DNA of 39,891 nucleotides from a bacterium. Lineage in GTDB: Bacteria > Vulcanimicrobiota > Xenobia > Xenobiales > JADMJV01. Below the pieces are notes generated by a model, which saw nothing but the letters and a program-made list of their open reading frames with translations, did no database searches and had not been told where the DNA came from. The stretch is taken from assembly GCA_018266105.1 (NCBI GenBank), contig JAFEBA010000043.1, forward strand, positions 1-39,891. The letters run 5' to 3'. Shown piece by piece: positions 16,492 to 22,474 of this stretch. A program made the position numbers and the translations under genes. Numbering within the stretch: position 1 is the stretch's first letter; each line of letters begins with the position of its first letter.

Positions 16492-17304
16492 ATGAAGCTG
16501 CTTACCACAGAAAAACTGGCGCCCCTCAGCTGCTACCCAGGCATCATCGACAGTCACATCCATCTTGACAGTCCTGCTTTCGAGGCAGACTTCGAAGCCT
16601 GCCTGGAGCGAGCCGCGCGGGCCGGAGTCAGCCGTATGCTGATGCCCAGCACCGACGCCAACTCCAACCGTCGCATCCAGCAACTCACGCGCCAATACCC
16701 CCAGCTCCGCGGCGCCCTGGGTTTGCATCCGCACCAGGCGGCAGAATTCGACCCTCGAGAGACCCCGGCCGCCTGGCGCACATTATTGGCTGAAGGCCAG
16801 TGGTGTGCCATTGGAGAGACGGGCCTGGAACAGCACTACGACTTTTGCCCACTGGAGGTCCAGCAAGCCAGCCTGGAGGCACAGATTGAACTGGCCTTCG
16901 AAGCCAGACTCCCCCTGATTCTTCACTGCCGTCTGGCCGAACAGCCACTCTACGATACTCTTCAGCCCTGGCAGGGTAAGGTCGGAGGGGTCGTCCACTG
17001 CTTTACAGGCGGCTGGGAGTGGGCTCGTAAGTTCCTGGACCTGGGCTTCTATATCGGAATCGGTGGATTGGCCACCCTTCCCAAGGCCGAGGAAGTCCAC
17101 CAGGTCGCCCAAAACGTACCCGCTGATCGCTGGCTCCTGGAGACCGACGGTCCCTACCTCAGCCCGGTGCCTTTTCGCGGCTTTCGGAACGAGTCATCCC
17201 TCTTGCCCGTGGTCGCGGAGCGCATCGCTCAACTTCGAGGACAATCGGTGTCAGAGGTTGTCCGCCAGTCGGCCGAAAACGCGAGTAGACTTTTCGGCAT
17301 GTAG
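16492..17304 (+). CDS. tatD: TatD-family metal-dependent DNase
   Basis: This 270-residue cytoplasmic TIM-barrel hydrolase has the usual TatD size. Metal-site motifs are all present: GIIDSHIHLD (His-x-His), CAIGETGLEQHYD (Glu; the usual Asp of GETGLD is Glu), LPLILHCR, GGVVHCFTGG, and LLETDGPYLSPVPFRG with the last Asp. Family members act as 3'-5' exonucleases on DNA in repair and in apoptosis-like processes, and some hydrolyse D-aminoacyl-tRNA. The N-terminal ~17 residues before GIIDSH are a little longer than average, so an internal start is possible. It stands alone between a divergent deacetylase gene and a secreted-protein gene that has its own ribosome-binding site. Confidence 0.92.
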   Translation: MKLLTTEKLAPLSCYPGIIDSHIHLDSPAFEADFEACLERAARAGVSRMLMPSTDANSNRRIQQLTRQYPQLRGALGLHPHQAAEFDPRETPAAWRTLLAEGQWCAIGETGLEQHYDFCPLEVQQASLEAQIELAFEARLPLILHCRLAEQPLYDTLQPWQGKVGGVVHCFTGGWEWARKFLDLGFYIGIGGLATLPKAEEVHQVAQNVPADRWLLETDGPYLSPVPFRGFRNESSLLPVVAERIAQLRGQSVSEVVRQSAENASRLFGM

Positions 17305-17313
17305 GAACCGAGG

Positions 17314-17325
17314 CTCGCTAGCGAG
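17314..17325. promoter_or_regulatory. Perfect 12-bp palindrome between tatD and a secreted-protein gene
   Basis: CTCGCTAGCGAG is a perfect dyad, with partial extension of the arms (GG before, CC after a bulge). It lies 10 nt after the tatD stop and about 60 nt before the next start. No T run follows, so a terminator is unlikely. An operator or a processing hairpin are both possible; 12-bp palindromes also occur by chance. Confidence 0.3.
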
Positions 17326-17367
17326 AACCCCCGGCGCCTACAGAAAATGGCCCCTTGCGGCCGCTCG

Positions 17368-17375
17368 AAGGAGAA
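17368..17375 (+). promoter_or_regulatory. Shine-Dalgarno that sets a TTG start
   Basis: AAGGAGAA lies 8 nt before TTG 17384. This is the only well-spaced Shine-Dalgarno in front of the signal peptide that follows. It shows that the open frame extending upstream into tatD is not translated as part of this protein. Confidence 0.7.
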
Positions 17376-17383
17376 CCAGTTCC

Positions 17384-17962
17384 TTGAAGACTTTGAACCG
17401 GATGATGACCACCGCCCTGCTGGCGGCCTGCAGCCTGCACGCCTTTGCTGAAACCACCTGGGACGCAGTAAAGAAGAAGGTTGCCGACGGCAAGAGCTAC
17501 TCGGTCGAATACAAGTACGATGGACCTAAAGGCAAGTTCAAGTTTGACTACCGCGCCGTGGTTCCGGACCACATTCGCTCCGAAATCAAGGAAGCCAGCG
17601 ACCAGGCTCGCGTCGGCATCGTTGCCGTTTATGATGCCTCCTGGAAGCAAGTCCGCTATAAGTCCGGCGGCGGCATCATCCCGCGCAACCTGGACCACCC
17701 CGACGTCAAGGGCACTGCCTTTATGACCCCTGTTTTCTCCCTGATCATGGACCAGATCGGCGGCGGCAAGCCCTCTTCCACCACAGCCGAAGGCGACCGC
17801 ACCCGCTTTGAGTTCAAGACCGGTTCCGGCCGCTTCACCGTTTGGGCTCGCGACAATGGCGACATCGTCAAAACCGAGCGCATCGACAGCGCCACCAAGG
17901 AAAAGGAAACCCGCGACTTCAACTCCATTCAGTGGAACAACAACCCCGCCACCGGCTTCTAA
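17384..17962 (+). CDS. Periplasmic protein, loosely LolA-like
   Basis: This 192-residue exported protein starts at TTG. A signal peptide (about 1-22, KTLNRMMTTALLAACSLHAFAE) has its cut after AFA. The mature part is beta-rich and strongly charged: YSVEYKYDGPKGKFKFDYR, DHIRSEI, VYDASWKQVRYKSGGG, TRFEFKTGSGRFTVWARDNGDIVKTERID. This layout of an N-terminal helix, repeated amphipathic strands, and a statement about what DNA-coded residue pairs alternate recalls LolA/LolB-type or DUF1571-like lipid or lipoprotein carriers, but I see no diagnostic motif. It is followed by a good terminator, and so forms a one-gene unit. Confidence 0.65.
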   Translation: MKTLNRMMTTALLAACSLHAFAETTWDAVKKKVADGKSYSVEYKYDGPKGKFKFDYRAVVPDHIRSEIKEASDQARVGIVAVYDASWKQVRYKSGGGIIPRNLDHPDVKGTAFMTPVFSLIMDQIGGGKPSSTTAEGDRTRFEFKTGSGRFTVWARDNGDIVKTERIDSATKEKETRDFNSIQWNNNPATGF

Positions 17963-17989
17963 GAAATCATTTAGAATCCAATTCAGAAG

Positions 17990-18019
17990 GGCCTCCTGGC
18001 AACGGGGGGTCTTTTTATT
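17990..18019 (+). terminator. Rho-independent terminator
   Basis: GGCCTCC (17990-17996) pairs with GGGGGTC (about 18005-18011), including two G-U pairs, over an eight-base loop. TTTTTATTT follows (18012-18020). It lies 27 nt after the stop of the LolA-like gene and separates it from pseudopilin operon 2. Confidence 0.75.
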
Positions 18020-18088
18020 TGGAGCCGCAGATGGGCCCGGACAGACCCATTCCTGACTAAAACAGATCTACTAGTCCATAATTCCAGC

Positions 18089-18117
18089 TTGGTAGATTGC
18101 TTTCAATTTACTAATAT
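18089..18117 (+). promoter_or_regulatory. Candidate sigma-70-type promoter of pseudopilin operon 2
   Basis: The 217-nt gap 17963-18179 holds the terminator and then an AT-rich stretch unlike its surroundings. TTGGTA (18089-18094) and TAATAT (18112-18117) are separated by exactly 17 nt; each matches 4 of 6 consensus bases. The start codon lies 63 nt downstream with GAGAGGA in front. Given the strong terminators on both sides of operon 2, a promoter is required somewhere here. Confidence 0.4.
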
Positions 18118-18179
18118 TCACAGCATCACGAACAATTATCAGCTACACTGTCACTGTAACCCCGAGAGAGGAATCACTG

Positions 18180-18680
18180 ATGCGAGTAGTTGCTACCTAC
18201 TACCAAAGAAAAGGCCGCCTTGGATTCTCCATTCTGGAGGTCCTGATTTCAATCGCCATTCTGGCCGTGGCCGCCCTGGGCACGAGCGCCGCCGTACACT
18301 ACGGCCTGCGCTCACAAGCTCACGGAAAAGTCGTCTCTGAGGCCCAGGCCTATGCCGACCGCCTGATGGTCTCGATGCTTGAGCAGAACCTGGCTTTCTC
18401 CAGCACCAGTCTGCCCGCCTCAAGCAGCGGAATCAACGATCCAGCCTCGGCCCGCGTAGCTTTGAACGCCGCCCCATTCAACAATGCCAGTTACGGCCTC
18501 CCCGCCAACAGCCGGTTTACACGCAACATTTCTGTCATCAACTGCCGTCAGGCCTCCGAATCAGGCGGGCAGTACGGTTGGAAAGACGATATCCGTCAGG
18601 TCACCGTCAAGGTGTATTGGAAAGAAAACTCCCGGGAAGGTTCGGTCACGCTGCAATGCATCTCCAAACTCGCACGCTAA
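18180..18680 (+). CDS. PilV/GspI-like minor pseudopilin (operon 2)
   Basis: This 166-residue prepilin-type protein has a basic leader YYQRKGRLG, then FSILEVLISIAILAVAALG with Phe+1 and Glu5. One N-terminal helix is followed by an ectodomain with two Cys (INCRQ and LQCIS). The ATG at 18180 is preceded by GAGAGGA at good spacing. It is the first gene of operon 2 and overlaps the W-like gene by 25 nt. It is the counterpart of 4819-5358: same class and order, with a different ectodomain. It would form the tip-initiating complex with the next two products. Confidence 0.87.
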   Translation: MRVVATYYQRKGRLGFSILEVLISIAILAVAALGTSAAVHYGLRSQAHGKVVSEAQAYADRLMVSMLEQNLAFSSTSLPASSSGINDPASARVALNAAPFNNASYGLPANSRFTRNISVINCRQASESGGQYGWKDDIRQVTVKVYWKENSREGSVTLQCISKLAR

Positions 18681-19387
18681 AGAAACACCGCCAGGCCGGT
18701 CTGAGCCTGGTCGAAGTCATCCTGACCGCCGGCCTCTTTGCTACGGTTGGAACCGTATCCACCCTGCTCTTCGCCAACCTGCAGGGCACCGTCAACCGGA
18801 GCACCAGTGAGATGGAAGCCACCAAACGCACGCGCTGGGTCATGGAACGAGCCGTGCCGATGCTGTCCTCCGCCTATCAACCCGCTATCCCGGGTGCCAA
18901 CAGCGCCCTTGAGGTGCCCGTGGCCCCCCTGGCCGCGGGCGCGAGCGCCTCAGATCCCCTGAACCCAAACGGCCCTGGCAATGACTCGGTCTTATTCTAC
19001 TCCTGCACCGACCTGATGGACGGCAAGCGAGTTCTGCCCGCCTCCACCGGTATGACCCCTCATCTCTATGAAATCCGACTGGATCCCATCAGCAAGCCCG
19101 ACCCCACCGGTCAGGGAATTGTATTGCGCGACCTGGTCCTAAGGGAATATCAGGTTCCCGCCAATTTCGGAGATCGTCCGCTGGTAGCAAAGCCCAACGT
19201 CCAACCGCGCGTTCTGGCCCGCGGACTGTCAGATTTTCGAGTCATTCGACAGACGACTTCCAATTTGCGCCTGACTGTCAGCGTCAATTACACCCAGTCT
19301 ACGCTGCGCTACCGCAACCGGATGGCCACGGTCAAAAATTACACCGTCACGGGCAATGCAGTTCTGCCCAATCTTTGCCTGCGTTAA
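18656..19387 (+). CDS. PilW/GspJ-like minor pseudopilin (operon 2)
   Basis: This 243-residue prepilin-type protein has the leader LKKHRQAG cut before LSLVEVILTAGLFATVG, with Glu5 present and one helix. The ectodomain includes an Ala/Pro-rich stretch (VPVAPLAAGAS), SVLFYSCTDL and a VRDL-type strand region typical of PilW-like proteins (VLRDLVLREYQVP). ATG at 18656 is chosen; the open frame extends upstream to 18578 within the V-like gene, but that part has no signal sequence. The overlap with the V-like gene suggests coupled translation. It is the counterpart of 4095-4841 in operon 1. Confidence 0.85.
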   Translation: MHLQTRTLKKHRQAGLSLVEVILTAGLFATVGTVSTLLFANLQGTVNRSTSEMEATKRTRWVMERAVPMLSSAYQPAIPGANSALEVPVAPLAAGASASDPLNPNGPGNDSVLFYSCTDLMDGKRVLPASTGMTPHLYEIRLDPISKPDPTGQGIVLRDLVLREYQVPANFGDRPLVAKPNVQPRVLARGLSDFRVIRQTTSNLRLTVSVNYTQSTLRYRNRMATVKNYTVTGNAVLPNLCLR

Positions 19388-19399
19388 GGAGAGCCTTTC

Positions 19400-21316
19400 A
19401 TGAAGCAATCTAGAACCCGCAAGGGCTTTGCCATTCTGCTTACACTCTTTTTTATGGTACTATTCTCCTTACTGGGAATGGCCTATTTAAATCTGGTGCC
19501 TTTCGAGCTCCAGGCCGCCCGCCATCAGGCCACTCGCGACCAGGCCATGTTGATGACCCAGGCCAGTCTGCAAGGAGTCTGGGCCTGGCTGCGTTATGCC
19601 GAGGACACCACCGGCAACCCCACCGCCAATCTGACTGGGGCGGCTAGCGGCGATCCCAACTGGCCCGTCGCATACCGCCTGGATACCAACCCCAACCTGG
19701 CTCAGATTCCAGGTCTGGTGGTTTCCCCGTTGGATGCAAACTCGAATGTGAATGGGGATTGGACATGTAAACTTACTCTGTATCCCGATCTGGCCACCAT
19801 CGCCGGCACCAACCTGCACTCCTTCCGGTTGCGTTCCATCGCAGCATTTCGAGGCAAGGACTACTATGCGGCGGACTACCTGCTCAAACAAGACACCTTC
19901 GCTAAATACGGCTTCTTCGTGGACAGCCTGCCCAATGGCGGCTTTTACACAGCCTTTCGTGACGACTTCTACAGCGGCGAGTTTCATATCAACGGAAAAA
20001 TGCCGCTCTACGTAGGCGCCAACCTCTTCAGCAACTTTCTCCATCCCGTCTTTGACGACAAGTTGACCTTCTCGCAGAAGACGGCCAACGTCGGCAACGA
20101 CGGCATCGCCTACCAGACCTCGACCACCCCATTTAACGCCAGCGGCACCGAAATCATTGACGCCAACGGCAAGGGTCGCTACTCGGAATTGCTGACCAAC
20201 GGAATCGCGGCCATCCAGCCCGGGGCCGACGTCGCCCTTCCCAAGCCCAATGGAACCGAACTGCCTTACGCCAAGGCGGCCTGGTTCGGACGCAACTCCG
20301 CACTGGATAGCCTGGCCAGCCAGACCATTCCAGCAGGACTCAGCTTGCGCAACAACAGCGGCACCCTATCGGGGCTCTACATCAAAGGAGATGTACGCAG
20401 CATCGACCTGAAGGTGGTGGATGCTTCGGGGAACTCGGTCGCTCGCGACGCCAACCAGCAGATCAACAGCGGCAACCCGGTGACCGAAGTCCTCAACGAA
20501 TCGGATGCGAATTCCCCCTCCAAAGCCGTCAAGGTAACGGAGGTTCGCAGTTACGCAATCACCGTGCCCGCCGGAGTGCGCATCGGAAGCCCCAGCGCTC
20601 CGATCACCACCGGCACCACCAACGTTCCAGTGGGCAGCACGCTGATCAAGCGTCCGGCTGGCACCGCCCAGAATTCTAGCGCTCAGGACGTCTACGAAAT
20701 CTACTCAGGCTACCCCACGGGTGTGGTCTATGTGGACGGCAACATCGGCAAAGTGGATGCCCTGAACACCGAGCAGGCCGGCGGAGCGGCCGTGAACCGC
20801 GAAAGCCTGACAAGCAGCGCCTCTCAGTCCCAGGGTGGCATCTCCGGCATCAACTATGGCCAGAGCCGCACCATCGCGGTGAACATCCTGAACAACAAAT
20901 ACATCCGCGTGAAAGGGGACATCACCCGGGGCGACACCAACCCCAGTCAGATTCCCACCAGCAAGCGGGACGGCCTGGGTCTGGTGGGCTACGATGTGGT
21001 CATCGGCCGCGAAAACGCCTTCCCTTCGGCCACCCCTCTCAATCTGGTCTCGCTGGTGATGGCGGGACGCCGGGATAGCAACAACGTGACCACGCCCGGC
21101 AGCGTGATCTATGAAAACTGGAGCAGCACCGGTGGAACCCGTGTGATGAACGCGGTTGGCTCCTACGTGGTGGGCAACGACCGCCTCTGGGGAAATCTCT
21201 CCAATGGTTGGTTTCCGAGCTTCAAGCACGACAGTGTGCTGGCCAACTCCCCGCCCCCCTTCTACCCCACCCGCGCTGACTACGTACTACTAGGATCTTG
21301 TGAGGTGCTCCCGTGA
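19400..21316 (+). CDS. Large PilX/GspK-like minor pseudopilin, DUF4900-like (operon 2)
   Basis: This 638-residue pseudopilin has the leader KQSRTRKG and then FAILLTLFFMVLFSLLG, with no Glu5, as in GspK-type tip subunits. The ectodomain shows a DUF4900-like pattern: TGVVYVDGNIGKV, RTIAVNILNNKYIRVKGDI, DGLGLVGYDVVIG and LVSLVMAGRRDS, ending in SPPPFYP. The same order of motifs and the same end are seen in the 1012-residue protein of operon 1, so these are paralogues. AAGGAGAG precedes ATG 19400. The stop overlaps the GTG of the next gene. At about twice the size of GspK, it probably forms a large cap on a pseudopilus. Confidence 0.85.
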   Translation: MKQSRTRKGFAILLTLFFMVLFSLLGMAYLNLVPFELQAARHQATRDQAMLMTQASLQGVWAWLRYAEDTTGNPTANLTGAASGDPNWPVAYRLDTNPNLAQIPGLVVSPLDANSNVNGDWTCKLTLYPDLATIAGTNLHSFRLRSIAAFRGKDYYAADYLLKQDTFAKYGFFVDSLPNGGFYTAFRDDFYSGEFHINGKMPLYVGANLFSNFLHPVFDDKLTFSQKTANVGNDGIAYQTSTTPFNASGTEIIDANGKGRYSELLTNGIAAIQPGADVALPKPNGTELPYAKAAWFGRNSALDSLASQTIPAGLSLRNNSGTLSGLYIKGDVRSIDLKVVDASGNSVARDANQQINSGNPVTEVLNESDANSPSKAVKVTEVRSYAITVPAGVRIGSPSAPITTGTTNVPVGSTLIKRPAGTAQNSSAQDVYEIYSGYPTGVVYVDGNIGKVDALNTEQAGGAAVNRESLTSSASQSQGGISGINYGQSRTIAVNILNNKYIRVKGDITRGDTNPSQIPTSKRDGLGLVGYDVVIGRENAFPSATPLNLVSLVMAGRRDSNNVTTPGSVIYENWSSTGGTRVMNAVGSYVVGNDRLWGNLSNGWFPSFKHDSVLANSPPPFYPTRADYVLLGSCEVLP

Positions 21317-21804
21317 AAAAGCTGATCTGCCTGGCCCTTTGCGCCCTCCCCTGGACCGCCTGGGCCCGCCCGGAAACCAATCTGGAAGAACTTCGCGCCA
21401 TTGACCGACGCGGCCAGACCTGGAAGAGTTCGGTCCGACCTCCCGCTGATAACCGACGCTGGCTGGCGGACCTGACGTCCGATCAGTTTACACTCCAGGA
21501 AATGAGCAGCCAGAAGGGGACCTGGTCCAGCGGCTCCAAAGCCGGAGTCGGCGTCCTGAAAGTGCCCGCGCAGTGGAGTGACCACGTTGTTAGTCTGGAA
21601 ATTAGCGGTGTCTCTTTGCAAGGCTCGGTTCGCCTGGAAGCCGGAGGACAGGAAGCTGCCAGCCACGCCAACCCCAAGGGAATCGAATCTCGTGTTAACC
21701 AACAGGTCAACCTGAGCCTGGCTCAGGGTAGCGAGTTGCGCTGGTTGCTTGCCCCCAACTCGCAGTTCCGCCTCCAACGGATCCGAGTGTATCAGCTCAG
21801 ATAG
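21313..21804 (+). CDS. Secreted protein, fourth gene of pseudopilin operon 2
   Basis: This 163-residue protein has a clear signal peptide (KKLICLALCALPWTAWA, cut before RPETN). The mature domain of about 140 residues is beta-rich, with VVSLEISGVSLQGSVRLEAGG and RWLLAPNSQFRLQRIRVYQLR. I recognise no family. The GTG at 21313 overlaps the stop of the K-like gene (GTGA), so it is made together with the pseudopilins. Operon 1 has no equivalent at this place. A soluble or surface partner of the pilus tip is the natural guess. A strong terminator follows. Confidence 0.72.
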   Translation: MKKLICLALCALPWTAWARPETNLEELRAIDRRGQTWKSSVRPPADNRRWLADLTSDQFTLQEMSSQKGTWSSGSKAGVGVLKVPAQWSDHVVSLEISGVSLQGSVRLEAGGQEAASHANPKGIESRVNQQVNLSLAQGSELRWLLAPNSQFRLQRIRVYQLR

Positions 21805-21827
21805 GAGTTTTCCCCAGACCAAAGAGG

Positions 21828-21880
21828 GGACCATCGAACAATTCCTAATTTAGGAAATGTTCGATGGTCCTAAAATTTTT
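21828..21880 (+). terminator. Strong terminator closing pseudopilin operon 2
   Basis: A perfect 12-bp stem, GGACCATCGAAC (21828-21839) with GTTCGATGGTCC (21859-21870), encloses a second inverted repeat TTCCTA/TAGGAA (42-47/51-56 of the 21800s). The whole folds as one long hairpin. TAAAATTTTT follows (21871-21880). It ends the four-gene operon 2. Confidence 0.92.
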
Positions 21881-21904
21881 GGGGTGGGAATAACAAAGAG
21901 TAGC

Positions 21905-22474
21905 GTGACATCCTCCAAACAACAGCGCGCCCGACCAACGGTACGCATGAAGACCGAGTATCCCCTGGGGCTGACCAAGAAAGCCAAACTTCTGGCCATT
22001 CTACCGGCTTTGCTGGCGGTCTACATGCTCTGGCTCAGCATCAGCGCATTCCGCAGCTTTCATCCCAAGGACTCGGCTCGCTACACCTTCGGCCTGCCCC
22101 CTCTGGCCATCGCCCTGACCCTGGTCGGCTTCGCGGCTTATATACCGCGCAAGATGTGCCGAGGCTCGATCAACCTGCTGGAGTCGGGAGTCGAATTCAA
22201 TCCGGGCGATCACGATCTCAACGTGCATCTACCCTGGAACGATCTGCTCTTCTCGGCCACCCGCAACCCTCAGCAGATGCTGCGCAGCCTGACCCTCGCT
22301 CATCGTCAACGCACCATGGTCTTTTACGACATCTTTCTGCCCGACTTCGATCTGCTGGTCGAGACCATCAGCCGACGCAAGTCTCGCCAGGTCTCCACCA
22401 ACAACGATGGTGGCCTGAAAATCGACTCCGGCCGAATCGGGCATATCGACCCGCGCATGCGGGGGGGCGGCTAG
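21905..22474 (+). CDS. Two-TM membrane protein with possible PH-like (YcxB-like) domain
   Basis: This protein has about 189 residues from GTG 21905. A basic N-terminus is followed by two hydrophobic segments (LLAILPALLAVYMLWLSIS and PPLAIALTLVGFAAYI). The cytosolic C-terminal part reads INLLESGVEFNPG, VHLPWNDLLFSATRN and RQRTMVFYDIFLPDFDLLV. The layout resembles bacterial PH-like domains in YcxB/YdbT-type proteins, though this is a weak call. An ATG at 21857 lies inside the terminator hairpin of the preceding operon and is unlikely to be used; ATG 21947 is another option. The stop overlaps the stop of the convergent kinase gene by 4 nt. The function is unknown. Confidence 0.68.
   Translation: MTSSKQQRARPTVRMKTEYPLGLTKKAKLLAILPALLAVYMLWLSISAFRSFHPKDSARYTFGLPPLAIALTLVGFAAYIPRKMCRGSINLLESGVEFNPGDHDLNVHLPWNDLLFSATRNPQQMLRSLTLAHRQRTMVFYDIFLPDFDLLVETISRRKSRQVSTNNDGGLKIDSGRIGHIDPRMRGGG

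Noticed and set aside
17063..17383. Upstream extension of the secreted-protein frame into tatD
   Set aside because: The extension overlaps tatD in another frame; a Shine-Dalgarno and signal peptide start at 17368-17384.
21857..21904. ATG at 21857 as start of the two-TM protein
   Set aside because: It lies in the arm of a strong terminator hairpin, where translation start is unlikely; GTG 21905 follows in frame.
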